A stretch of DNA of 64,000 bases from Rubellimicrobium arenae (GTDB lineage: Bacteria > Pseudomonadota > Alphaproteobacteria > Rhodobacterales > Rhodobacteraceae): contig NZ_JAFMSS010000005.1 of the NCBI RefSeq assembly GCF_017916295.1, positions 1-64,000 of the forward strand, written 5' to 3'. Below, one piece after another: positions 8,774 through 16,880 of the stretch (its first letter is position 1; each line of letters opens with the position of its first letter). The notes below the pieces were generated by a model. The model searched no databases, was not told where the DNA came from, and saw only the letters and a list, made by a program, of their open reading frames with translations. The translations under genes were made by a program, and so were the position numbers.

Positions 8774-10272
8774 GTGCCACGCAGGACATCGTCGCCAAGC
8801 TCTGGAATCTTTGCCACGTCCTGCGCGACGACGGGGTGACCTACTCGGAGTACGTGACGGAGCTCACCTACCTGCTTTTCCTCAAGATGCTGGAGGAGAC
8901 GGGCCAGGAGAACCGGCTGCCGCCGGAGTACCGCTGGGCGAACCTCGCGCGGCGCGAGGGTCTCGACCAGCTCTCCTTCTACAAGCAGCTCCTCAATGCC
9001 CTCGGCGATCCGCTTGAGATGGACGAGAAGGGCAACCGCAAGCCAGCGAAGGACCCGCTGGTTCTCGCCATTTTCACCGACGCCCAGACGAAGCTGAGGA
9101 AGCCTGCCAACCTCAAGAGCCTGACGACCAGCATCGACGGGCTCGACTGGTTCGATGCCCGCGAAGAAGGCCTGGGGGACCTCTATGAGGGTCTCCTCCA
9201 GAAGAACGCCGAGGATCGCAAGTCTGGGGCTGGGCAATACTTTACGCCACGTCCACTGATCGACTGCATCGTCCGCCTGATGAAGCCCCGGCTGGGCGAG
9301 CGGATCCAGGATCCGGCGGCCGGCACAGGCGGCTTCATCGTCGCTGCGCACCGGCGCATCCACGAGAAGAATAACGAGTTCTTCGGCCTCGACGAAGGCG
9401 TGGCCCAGCGTCAGATCCGCGACTGCTACATCCTGGCCGAGCTGGTCCCTGACACCCACCGCCTCTGCCTGATGAACCTCATGCTCCACGGCATCGAGGG
9501 CCAGGCGCAGTCCATGGACACGCTGACCGCCGAGGGCGCGGGCCTGCCCAAGGCGGACCTCATCCTCTCCAACCCGCCCTTCGGTACAAAGAAGGGCGGC
9601 GGCCGGCCGCAGCGCGAGGACTTCTCGACCACCGCCGGCACCTCCAACAAGCAGCTCGCCTTTGTGGAGCACATTATCCGCGCGCTAAAGCCCGGCGGCC
9701 GTGCTGCCGTGGTGATCCCCGACAATGTTTTGTTTGAGGACGGCGTGGGCCGGCTTTTGCGTCAGATGCTCATGGACTGGTGCGACCTGCACACAATCCT
9801 GCGCCTGCCGACCGGCATCTTCTACGCCCAGGGCGTCAAGACCAACGTCATCTTCTTCACCCGCAACGGCGGTGGCGCCCAGAAGGGCGGGACGCAGGAG
9901 GTCTGGGTCTACGACATGCGGGCCGGTGCCCCCTCCTACGGCAAGACCCGGCCGCTGCGCGAGGCCGACTTCGCCGACTTCGAGGCAGCCTTCGGCGACG
10001 ATCCCTACGGCCGGGCCGAGCGGCGTGACCAAGGCGAGGAGGGCCGCTTCCGCCGCTTCACCCGTGAGCAGATCCGAGAGCGCGGTGACAACCTCGACAT
10101 CTCCTGGCTGCGCGACGGCGAGGAGGAGGCCGAGGACGGCCTGACCGACCCCGATGACATCACCGCCGCGATCCTCGGCCACCTGCGCGAGGCCACGCGG
10201 GAGATCGAGGCTCTGGTGCTGGAGCTGGAAGGCGAGGAAGAAGAGGCGCCAGAGGCGATGGCGGCGGAATGA
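8770..10272 (+). CDS. hsdM: Type I DNA methyltransferase subunit
   Basis: A 500-residue N6-adenine methyltransferase that, with HsdS, methylates the recognition site and, with HsdR added, forms the restriction complex. An N-terminal helical domain with the usual SEYVTELTYLLFLKML segment covers residues 1-130. GQYFTP is at 155-160, the S-adenosylmethionine-binding motif DPAAGTGGF at 181-189, and the catalytic NPPF at 268-271. The C-terminus is acidic and helical and probably contacts HsdS. Length and motif order are normal, so it should be active. It starts within the stop of the preceding gene and ends with a 4-bp overlap with hsdS. Confidence 0.95.
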   Translation: MSATQDIVAKLWNLCHVLRDDGVTYSEYVTELTYLLFLKMLEETGQENRLPPEYRWANLARREGLDQLSFYKQLLNALGDPLEMDEKGNRKPAKDPLVLAIFTDAQTKLRKPANLKSLTTSIDGLDWFDAREEGLGDLYEGLLQKNAEDRKSGAGQYFTPRPLIDCIVRLMKPRLGERIQDPAAGTGGFIVAAHRRIHEKNNEFFGLDEGVAQRQIRDCYILAELVPDTHRLCLMNLMLHGIEGQAQSMDTLTAEGAGLPKADLILSNPPFGTKKGGGRPQREDFSTTAGTSNKQLAFVEHIIRALKPGGRAAVVIPDNVLFEDGVGRLLRQMLMDWCDLHTILRLPTGIFYAQGVKTNVIFFTRNGGGAQKGGTQEVWVYDMRAGAPSYGKTRPLREADFADFEAAFGDDPYGRAERRDQGEEGRFRRFTREQIRERGDNLDISWLRDGEEEAEDGLTDPDDITAAILGHLREATREIEALVLELEGEEEEAPEAMAAE

Positions 10273-11657
10273 AGCGCTTGCCTGCGACGGAAGTCCCCAG
10301 CGATGAGGCTATCCCGGATAGCTGGTCATGGATCAGTCCGGACGAGCTCGCCTCAGATCATCCACACTCTATCGCAATCGGTCCTTTCGGCAGCAATCTG
10401 TTGAAGTCCGACTACCAGGACTCTGGTGTGCGACTTATCTTTGTCCGGAATATTCGAGCCGCAGACTTCTCTGATCTCGGCTCGCGATTCGTTTCTGAGA
10501 AGAAGGCATCGGAGCTTCGATCGCACTCCGCAGATGCGGGTGATCTGCTTGTCACTAAGATGGGTGACCCCCCAGGCGACACGGCGATCTATCCGGAGGG
10601 ATTGGGTCCGGCTATAATCACATCTGACTGCATCAAGATTACACCGCATCCCGGTCTGACGTCATCAGAATTCCTATCTGCCGCGATTCGGTCGCAGCCA
10701 GTGAAGAATCAGATCTTGGCAATCACCACCGGCGTTGCCCATCAGAAGGTAAGCCTCGACCGGTTTCGCAAGATTGCCATTCCCATCCCTCCTCTGCCCG
10801 AACAGCGGCGGATCGTGGCGAAGCTGGACCGGCTCTCGGCGCGCTCCGCCGCCGCGCGCGACCACCTCGCCCGCACCACCAAGTTTGCCGCCCGCGCCAA
10901 GCAGGCAATCCTCGATTGGGAAACCGTAGCTGGGCTTTCGTCCTGCCAAACACAATCAATCGCTGATGTGGCAGCGACCTTATTTGATGGGCCGTTCGGT
11001 TCAAATCTGAAAACTGAGGATTATACCGCGTTTGGCGTGCGAGTTGTGCGCCTTGAGAATATTGGAGTGATGAGTTTCCGAGCGGACAAGGAGACCTTCA
11101 TCGCCGTTGAAAAGTTTGCGACGCTTCGTCGTCACGAACTCTTTGCCGATGATGTTGTGTTCTCCTCATTCGTGGCTGATGACATACGCGCAACCCTCAT
11201 CCCCGGGGACCTCGGTCCGGCGATCAATAAGGCAGATTGCTTCTGCATCCGGGCAGACAGGAGCGTCATCTGTCCGAAATTCCTGCTATATCGGCTCAGC
11301 GCCCGCCAGACGTTTTGGGACATGGAGCAACTTGTCCATGGTGCGACCCGGCCAAGGATCGGGCTGAATCACCTGAAGACTTATCGAGTCGCGGTGCCGT
11401 CGATTGCAGAACAACAAGCCATTGTCCGCCGCATCGAAGCCGCCTTCGCCCGTATCGACCGGCTGACCGAGGAGGCCACCCGCGCCGCCCATCTCCTCGA
11501 CCGGTTCGACGAGCGTCTGCTAGCCAAGGCCTTCCGGGGCGATCTCGTCCCCCAAAACCCAGACGACGAACCCGCCGAGGTCCTCCTCGCCCGCATCCGC
11601 GCTGCCCGCGCCGGTGCTCCCACTGCAAGGCACAAGAAGAGGTCGGCTGCTGAATGA
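10269..11657 (+). CDS. hsdS: Type I specificity subunit
   Basis: A 462-residue protein with two target-recognition domains that read the two halves of a bipartite DNA site. Domain 1 spans about residues 15-170 and domain 2 about 225-380; both contain the same GPFGSNL motif near their start. The conserved helical spacers follow each domain: one after IPIPPLPEQRRIVAKLD (171-187), and a C-terminal one after SIAEQQAIVRRIE. The DNA for the two recognition domains is less GC-rich than that for the spacers, the mosaic pattern expected when recognition domains are exchanged by recombination. The target cannot be predicted from sequence alone. Confidence 0.93.
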   Translation: MKRLPATEVPSDEAIPDSWSWISPDELASDHPHSIAIGPFGSNLLKSDYQDSGVRLIFVRNIRAADFSDLGSRFVSEKKASELRSHSADAGDLLVTKMGDPPGDTAIYPEGLGPAIITSDCIKITPHPGLTSSEFLSAAIRSQPVKNQILAITTGVAHQKVSLDRFRKIAIPIPPLPEQRRIVAKLDRLSARSAAARDHLARTTKFAARAKQAILDWETVAGLSSCQTQSIADVAATLFDGPFGSNLKTEDYTAFGVRVVRLENIGVMSFRADKETFIAVEKFATLRRHELFADDVVFSSFVADDIRATLIPGDLGPAINKADCFCIRADRSVICPKFLLYRLSARQTFWDMEQLVHGATRPRIGLNHLKTYRVAVPSIAEQQAIVRRIEAAFARIDRLTEEATRAAHLLDRFDERLLAKAFRGDLVPQNPDDEPAEVLLARIRAARAGAPTARHKKRSAAE

Positions 11658-12394
11658 CGACAGAGTTCCGTAGCTCCCCGTTGACGGACGGGAACTTCAA
11701 GGCAGCACGCATCACGATCACCCCGTTTCTGTCGCAGCTTCCTACGGACGTCATCGGGGGATCGGACAAGGCGCGACCGGCGCCTCGTAGATTGAAGCTT
11801 CACTGGGGCCAGATTTCTACCGAAGCGGACCTGCCGACCGAAAGGCACTCCGGACGCCCACGCGGCTTCATGAGGGAACGTGGCGAGTTCACCAAGGCGG
11901 TGTTGGCCGAGGCGGCGCCCGGTGATGTGGTCGTGTTCCAGCAGATCGGCCCATATGAGTATCGTCTCATGGTCGAGAAGCCTGATGGCCGCCGTGTTAC
12001 CCCGTCGCAGTCCGACAACGAACTGAAAGAGCGCGTTCGAAGATGGGCTATGCGCGAGACCAGGCCAGAGCAGCAGAATTTCCGCCGACAGATCGCCGAG
12101 CGCGATGGCCTCAGGTGCGCCGTCACAGGGTGCGCCATCCCCGAAGTACTTGACGCCGCTCACATCGCCCAGCGCGCTACTGGCGGGCCGGATGATCCGC
12201 GAAATGGAATGATCTTGCGAGCAGACGTCCACCGCCTTTTCGATGCTGGCCTCCTGACTATCGATCCGGCGACGCGCACGGTCGTGGTCTTGAGCGTCGT
12301 CGATGACGCCACCTACCGTGACATGTGCGGACGGGTGGTTTCGACGAAGGCCCATCTGGGTAACCTGCCACCTTCGTCGGAGATGCCGGCGTAG
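11654..12394 (+). CDS. HNH endonuclease appended to the type I operon
   Basis: A 246-residue protein whose C-terminal half is an HNH nuclease: a Cys pair at CAVTGC (155-160), AAH at 168-170, Asn184 in PRNGMILRADVH, and His193. The layout matches HNH_2-type nucleases. The N-terminal 120 residues (for example PGDVVVFQQIGPYEYRLMVE) look like a beta-rich recognition domain, possibly of the B3/EcoRII-N type, but that is tentative. The gene starts inside the hsdS stop codon (ATGA), so it is translationally coupled to the type I genes. It could be a second, modification-dependent restriction activity or a nuclease partner of the HsdMS methylase. Confidence 0.8.
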   Translation: MTTEFRSSPLTDGNFKAARITITPFLSQLPTDVIGGSDKARPAPRRLKLHWGQISTEADLPTERHSGRPRGFMRERGEFTKAVLAEAAPGDVVVFQQIGPYEYRLMVEKPDGRRVTPSQSDNELKERVRRWAMRETRPEQQNFRRQIAERDGLRCAVTGCAIPEVLDAAHIAQRATGGPDDPRNGMILRADVHRLFDAGLLTIDPATRTVVVLSVVDDATYRDMCGRVVSTKAHLGNLPPSSEMPA

Positions 12395-12477
12395 AGGCTA
12401 CGTCGCGCCTTTTGCGTTTCCGTCCACATCCGGACGACTCCAATTCCTCCCTGCCACCCCATCGGGGCGGTAGCGCG

Positions 12478-12508
12478 GGTATCGGTAATACCGGCGCTTA
12501 CCATTACC
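12478..12508. promoter_or_regulatory. Operator-like inverted repeats upstream of the kfrA-like gene
   Basis: GGTAT-CGGTA-ATACC is a perfect inverted repeat at 12478-12492. A second overlapping pair, GGTAAT at 12484-12489 and ATTACC at 12503-12508, is also perfect. They sit 18-48 bases before the ATG of a KfrA-like gene. KfrA proteins are known to bind repeats in their own promoters and repress themselves, so this is a reasonable autoregulatory site. Confidence 0.5.
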
Positions 12509-12525
12509 AGAGGCAGGAGCCGAAG

Positions 12526-13149
12526 ATGACCACCAACAACAAGGCTAGCGCCGCCCTCGAGAAGAAGGTGCGGGCGGCGGTCGCCGAACTCGAGAAGGAC
12601 GGTGTCCGCGTCACGAATGCGACCGTTCGCGCAAAGACCGGCGGGTCGTTCCGCGACCTCGGTCCGCTCGTCAAGGCGTTGCTTGCCGAGAAGGAGGCCC
12701 GCGCCAAGGCCGAGCGCGAGGTGCCGGAGATGCCGGACGACGTGGCCGAGCTCGCCACGGCGCTCTGGGAAGGAGCGTATCGCCTCGCCGACGAAGGCGC
12801 CGCCGCTGAACGCCGGGCCAGTGCCGAGAGGATCAAGGCGCTCGAGGCCGAGCGGGATGACCGCGAGAACGAGGTCGCCCTCCTGGAGGACGAGCGTGAC
12901 GCCACCCTGACCCGGGCCGAAGCGGCGGAAGTCAGGCTGGCTGCGCAGGTCAGGGAAAACCTGGAACTGAAGATGAAGATCGCCAGCTTGGAAGGACGTC
13001 TTCAGGGGCGCATCGAGGCGGCCAAGGAGAGCGGCAAGGAAGCTGACGACGCGACGGACGGGGCAAAGCGCGGCCCCGACGATCCCCACCAGACGAACAT
13101 GTTCGGCCTCATTGGCGAACCCGCTGCCGTTGAGCGCCCGGCAGCGTGA
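12526..13149 (+). CDS. KfrA-like coiled-coil DNA-binding protein
   Basis: A 207-residue protein with an N-terminal helix-turn-helix-like part (residues 1-60, including VRAAVAELEKDGVRVTNATV) followed by a long charged coiled coil (about 95-185) with heptad-like Ala/Leu and Glu/Arg/Lys. This is the layout of plasmid KfrA proteins, which bind DNA near the partition or replication region and assemble through the coiled coil. GGAG five bases before the ATG at 12526 supports this start over the upstream ATG at 12412. It converges with the relaxase gene, and the two reading frames overlap by 41 bp. The inverted repeats just upstream suggest autorepression. Confidence 0.7.
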   Translation: MTTNNKASAALEKKVRAAVAELEKDGVRVTNATVRAKTGGSFRDLGPLVKALLAEKEARAKAEREVPEMPDDVAELATALWEGAYRLADEGAAAERRASAERIKALEAERDDRENEVALLEDERDATLTRAEAAEVRLAAQVRENLELKMKIASLEGRLQGRIEAAKESGKEADDATDGAKRGPDDPHQTNMFGLIGEPAAVERPAA

Positions 13150-14812
13150 TCCGGATCGCCTGAACGTCCTCATCCGTGTGCAGCCTCGCCCGCTCCGGGT
13201 CAGAGGCTGCACACGGATCATGTCGGCCGGTCTCGAGGTCGAACCCGCGCCGGCCCGCCTCCCATTTGAGCAACTGCTGCCCCCGGTCGAAGCCGGCATG
13301 GATTTCCTGTTGCCCGACCGTGATCTCCGCCGCGTCCCTGGTGGCAAGAAAGCAGTCGCGCAGGCCCCTGTTGGACATCTCGTCGAGCCGGGCCTTCACC
13401 TTGCGAGGATCCGGATGAGCCTGAATAGCCCAGGCGCCCGGGAAATCTTCCACCTCGTAGGTGACAGTCTTGGAGGCATCCAGGATCTCCTGAAGGCCAG
13501 GAGACACCGGTCGCCCGTTGCGGCTCTCCGCATCCGCGACGACGGCCGCGCGGCGGGTGACGTCAGCCTCCGACCGTCGCACCGCGAACACCCTCTCTCT
13601 GAGCCGGAAGGCCTGCCTTGCGAAGCGGACCAAGCGTCCATAGGCAGGCTGGATGCGCGTCCAGAGCCTGCCCTGCTCCTCCGACGGCTGTGCTTCTGCC
13701 TCTGGTCCGTCCTCCAGCCCCTCTGGCTGGCCATGCTCGGCAGGCGTGTACTCCAGGCGGTGGTCAAGGATGGCCTCCAGCCCCTCGGTCATCGCGTCGG
13801 CATAGGCGTTGACCTCCGCCTCCCTCTCAGACGCGGCTGAGAGCTTCTCGTCGGCGTGGCGCTCCTTCTTCTCGGCCCTCCGCTCGGCCCCCTCGGCGTC
13901 CGCCAGGGAGGCATCCAGGGCGACCTCGTCGAGGAAGATCTCCGCCTGGCGAAGATCCAGATCGTTCTCGCGATCACGCAGGTTCAACTCCTTGGCGCGG
14001 ATCGCGCGAGCCCGTGCGTTGCGATACTCCCGGGGCGGGACGTGACGGACGGCATCGGGCAGCGGCAGATCCGATTCCTTGGCGTCACGCACCTCCTGCG
14101 CCCGCTTCTGGCCACGCACGAGCCCAATCTTCGAGAAGTGCTCCCCCGCCACGTCCTGGGCCAGCTCGTAGTCGGCGAGAAGGGGATGGGCGGAGGGCTG
14201 AATGAGCCGCTGCATGCCGCGCGTCTTGTTCGTGGTCTCGGCAGTGACGAAGAGCACGGCATGGAAATGTGGCGTTTCCTCGTCTAGGTCTAGGCGCAGG
14301 TGCCGCACAGCACCGGGGAAGTACTTCTCGAAGAACTCCAGCGTCGCCTCCTCGAAGGCTGCGATCTTCTTCTTGCTCAGGGTGTGGACGACGTCCTTGC
14401 CGTTCGGATCAACCCCGTAGGTCGTGAGCACGTCGTCGAGGTCGGACATGATCTCGACCTCGAAGTACTGCCAGTGCGCCGTCACCACTACCTCCCGGAT
14501 CGGACCTTGGGAGTTGCCGTGCCAGGGGTTGGTCAGGCCCATCTCCTCGCGCGCTTTGGCCTCCTTCTTGCGTCTGCGCGCATGACAAGCCGCTACCTCC
14601 TCATCGAGGTTCTGGCGCTTCATCTGCCGAATCTCGGCCCGCACCTCCTTCGCGAAGGTCGGGCCGACATGGACCTTGTTGCGATCCGAGAAGGCCAGCT
14701 CGATGTTGTCGAGAGGTCCCCCGCTGCGCCGGGCATGCATTTCGATGCGGGCCAGAGCGGCCGGATAGATGCTCGCAAACCGGAACACGATCGGGTGCTT
14801 CTTCTCTGACAT
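13109..14812 (-). CDS. MobV/Pre-family relaxase
   Basis: A 567-residue conjugative relaxase that would nick oriT to mobilise the element with help from a conjugative system elsewhere. The N-terminal segment MHARRSGGPLDNIE (25-38) and the metal-binding His pair in EETPHFHAVLFV (178-189) match the Mob/Pre family, where these residues coordinate metal and contact DNA. Residues 270-345 form a charged coiled coil. The C-terminal third is of unknown function. No coupling protein or type IV secretion gene is in the window, so the element is mobilizable rather than self-transmissible on this evidence. The ATG is preceded by GGAG. A perfect 16-bp inverted repeat lies near the 3' end of the reading frame. 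Confidence 0.8.
   Translation of the reverse strand: MSEKKHPIVFRFASIYPAALARIEMHARRSGGPLDNIELAFSDRNKVHVGPTFAKEVRAEIRQMKRQNLDEEVAACHARRRKKEAKAREEMGLTNPWHGNSQGPIREVVVTAHWQYFEVEIMSDLDDVLTTYGVDPNGKDVVHTLSKKKIAAFEEATLEFFEKYFPGAVRHLRLDLDEETPHFHAVLFVTAETTNKTRGMQRLIQPSAHPLLADYELAQDVAGEHFSKIGLVRGQKRAQEVRDAKESDLPLPDAVRHVPPREYRNARARAIRAKELNLRDRENDLDLRQAEIFLDEVALDASLADAEGAERRAEKKERHADEKLSAASEREAEVNAYADAMTEGLEAILDHRLEYTPAEHGQPEGLEDGPEAEAQPSEEQGRLWTRIQPAYGRLVRFARQAFRLRERVFAVRRSEADVTRRAAVVADAESRNGRPVSPGLQEILDASKTVTYEVEDFPGAWAIQAHPDPRKVKARLDEMSNRGLRDCFLATRDAAEITVGQQEIHAGFDRGQQLLKWEAGRRGFDLETGRHDPCAASDPERARLHTDEDVQAIRITLPGAQRQRVRQ
13172..13218. repeat. Perfect 16-bp inverted repeat in the 3' end of the relaxase gene
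   Basis: ATCCGTGTGCAGCCTC at 13172-13187 pairs exactly with GAGGCTGCACACGGAT at 13203-13218 across a 15-base loop. It lies 23 bases past the kfrA-like stop and inside the last 40 codons of the convergent relaxase. No T run follows in either direction, so it is not a classical intrinsic terminator. It may still stop or stabilise the convergent transcripts, or be a protein-binding site. Confidence 0.7.
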
Positions 14813-14820
14813 GGACCCAT

Positions 14821-14935
14821 CTCCTCACCATCCGGTGGGGAGATCGCGCTGCAAAGCTGCGCCCGCTCCTCGGGGAGCGGGTTTGATACTCAGTAGGAAA
14901 CTCGCACTGCGGCTACGCCTGCGTTCGAGTTTTCC
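14821..14935. other. oriT: Cluster of inverted repeats upstream of the relaxase: candidate oriT
   Basis: Three hairpins occur in 115 bp directly upstream of the relaxase start. CTCCTCACC/GGTGGGGAG lies at 14821-14842 (one mismatch, loop ATCC). CCCGCTCC/GGAGCGGG lies at 14862-14881 (perfect, loop TCGG). GGAAACTCG/CGAGTTTTCC lies at 14896-14935 (one extra T). Relaxases of the MobV type usually nick close upstream of their own gene beside such repeats. No nic consensus can be assigned by eye. Confidence 0.4.
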
Positions 14936-15352
14936 CTTCGCCGGGCTCTGCCCTGGACCCGCCCTCCGGGGGCACCTGCGCGGTGGGCGGCCGGGCGTTC
15001 GCCACCCCGGCACCCTGGCGCCTCCGGCGGCGAGGAGAGGCGGGTGCCCCCTCTCCTCGACCTCTCCCGCCATCACACAGGGGAAAGGCCCAGCCGGCCT
15101 CCTCTATGACCTGACATCGGCGGCCCGAGATCGCAAAGCCGCATCCATCGTTCAGGGGGACCAGCGTCGGCCCGACCTCCGCGCACGTCCGGGTCCTCGA
15201 GGCGAGACCCGGCCGAGCGCGGGGGCCAGGGCTCCTGGGATCGATAGCAATCACAATCATCCGAGGACCCCCGACCTGGGCAAACTACCGGCCGAGGAGC
15301 CAACAGACTGGCAATGATCCACACCCTTCCTTCATCTGCCACGAGCGCGCAG
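14936..15352. other. Gene-free stretch within the element
   Basis: Apart from the repeat cluster at its left edge I see nothing convincing here. The reading frames at 14769-15317 (+) and 15073-15399 (-) are Pro/Arg/Gly-rich and lack ribosome binding sites, as expected of shadows in GC-rich DNA. Confidence 0.5.
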
Positions 15353-15619
15353 TCATGCCGAGGCGACCGACTGCGGCAGTTCATCGAGGAACACAGCAAG
15401 GCATCGAGGAATGCCGCCGGCCTCTCGGGTCGTCCACGTCACGCGAGAACGGTCGATGAACCGGTCGGTCTTCTCGCCCAGCGGGCCGTCCTCAACCGTC
15501 GATGCCGGGTTGCTGATCTTACCGACCTTGCCCTGCGTCGCGCGCCTTAGATATCGAATATGCCGAACGGCCGACGTTCTTGGCGAGAGCCTCGGACAGT
15601 GTTTGATCCGTGGAGCCAT
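15353..15619 (-). CDS. Possible small protein or remnant
   Basis: An 88-codon frame whose C-terminal two thirds (RATQGKVGKISNPASTVEDG..., then DRFIDRSRVTWTTREAGGIP) reads like real protein. The first 20 residues do not, and no good ribosome binding site precedes the ATG. It overlaps the 5' end of the plus-strand frame at 15560 by 60 bases. It may be the remnant of a larger gene. No family is recognised. Confidence 0.3.
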   Translation of the reverse strand: MAPRIKHCPRLSPRTSAVRHIRYLRRATQGKVGKISNPASTVEDGPLGEKTDRFIDRSRVTWTTREAGGIPRCLAVFLDELPQSVASA

Positions 15620-16261
15620 CGCTTAGCGGGGAAGGTGACAGATCAAACCTCACCCCCTGGTCGCTCGCATCCTATATTCAGAGAGAGGCTGATTACGACA
15701 CTCTTCATCCCACCCCTCTCGCTGCGCCTACGTCATAGAGCGCAACGAGAGGCTGTGCGCATTCTAAACCGGCTTGATCGAACGCGGGTTGAGGAGATCG
15801 AGCCGTTTCTCCTCGGCCGTGCACCACCGCCGAAGGTAGTCATTCAGATCGCCATGACGATCTCGTCCCGCGAAACCCTCAGGTCATTGAGTCTCTGTAT
15901 CGTCGATCCAAAGAGCATCGCGGTGGTTCAGCAAGTACCGATCGTCGTCTTTGGGAAGCGCCGACAGGCAGCCGTCATGATCGAAAGCAGGGTCTATCTC
16001 ACCTTTGTCAATCTGGTGTTGGCCCAAAGGCACCCCGACGGACGGCCGTTCTACACAGCTTGTGACGAGAGGCTCAGGGATCTCCTCCGGCCCGACCTCG
16101 GAGCCCTCAACGTGGTCGACCGGCTCGCTGGGCTTCCGGATCCCGAGGCCGCCCTGAGGCAGTACTTCAGCGTCCTACATGCTTTCCAGGAGTTGGAGTG
16201 CCGGCGCGACGAGAGCCATCACGCCCGGATCACGCGGCTCCGTGCAGGTGCGGAGCTTTAG
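15560..16261 (+). CDS. Protein of unknown function
   Basis: The frame encodes up to 233 residues. From about residue 42 (RERLITTLFIPPLS) it has a protein-like composition with hydrophobic strands (PPKVVIQIAMTISS; LSLCIVDPKSIAVVQQVPIVV) and a helical C-terminus. The first 40 residues are unlike protein and no ribosome binding site marks the ATG at 15560. A GTG at 15635 is an alternative start. No catalytic motif, signal peptide or membrane span is apparent, and I do not recognise a family. It lies between the relaxase and the integration genes, so it is presumably part of the mobile element. Confidence 0.45.
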   Translation: MPNGRRSWREPRTVFDPWSHRLAGKVTDQTSPPGRSHPIFRERLITTLFIPPLSLRLRHRAQREAVRILNRLDRTRVEEIEPFLLGRAPPPKVVIQIAMTISSRETLRSLSLCIVDPKSIAVVQQVPIVVFGKRRQAAVMIESRVYLTFVNLVLAQRHPDGRPFYTACDERLRDLLRPDLGALNVVDRLAGLPDPEAALRQYFSVLHAFQELECRRDESHHARITRLRAGAEL

Positions 16262-16568
16262 AAGTCAGGCTGACCTTCGATCTGGGGAACCCTCAATCAA
16301 GGCAGGCTCCGCGCAGACCAGAAAGGCTGCCTTTTCCGCATCGGCCAGACCGCTTGTGCAGACAAGCCTTGTCACGTCGACGGGCCAGCACGGGCCTCTG
16401 CCTCACTCGACCCCCTACCCTCTCGACGCCCTGCGATATCAGAGGCTGACCAACGTCAAAACGGGGACGCGAACCCGCTCGGCCTCTGGGCGGGACCCCA
16501 TCGGGAGTTTTCGGCTGCTGAACGAGAGGCGGCTCGATCTCCCGACCACGCAATGCAGGAGCGTGGAA
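16262..16568. other. Gene-free stretch before the integration module
   Basis: About 300 bases with no convincing frame or repeat. The open frame from 16179 running into the next gene has no ribosome binding site and atypical composition upstream of 16569. The promoter of the excisionase-like/integrase pair is presumably here, but I could not pick out clear -35/-10 boxes. Confidence 0.4.
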
Positions 16569-16880
16569 ATGACGAACAAGGGTGCGACTTCGGTCCTCGA
16601 TCTCTTCACTATTTCTAACCCGTCCGTGGCAGACCTGGTCATGCTGACGGGCGACCAGCTGGCCCGCCTCCAGGGCTTCGAAGGCGTTACGTCCTCCTTC
16701 CGTTCGTGGTGCACGCAGGTCGGCATCACCACGGTTCCGGGTCGCCGCGACATCTACGACCCGCGCCATGTGCGGCAGCGCCTCGATGCCATTCAGATGA
16801 ATCACCCCGCGCCGGCAAACACCGACGTGCTGGTCTCTACCCCTATGCAGCAGCGGAAGGCTCGCATGTCCCATGGCTGA
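16569..16880 (+). CDS. Small DNA-binding protein, candidate excisionase
   Basis: A 103-residue product starting MTNKGATSVLDLFTISN, with AGGAG seven bases before the ATG. The segment TSSFRSWCTQVGITTVPG followed by RRDIYDPRHVRQRLDAIQ has the turn and wing pattern of MerR/excisionase-type winged helices, in which an Asp-Pro-containing strand leads to a recognition helix. It overlaps the start of the integrase gene by 8 bp, so the two are coupled. Recombination directionality factors are usually encoded like this beside tyrosine recombinases. The assignment rests on layout and the short motif rather than on clear similarity. Confidence 0.5.
   Translation: MTNKGATSVLDLFTISNPSVADLVMLTGDQLARLQGFEGVTSSFRSWCTQVGITTVPGRRDIYDPRHVRQRLDAIQMNHPAPANTDVLVSTPMQQRKARMSHG

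Noticed and set aside
13112..14809. Plus-strand frames opposite the relaxase gene
   Set aside because: Shadows. The relaxase frame carries the HxH motif and a ribosome binding site.
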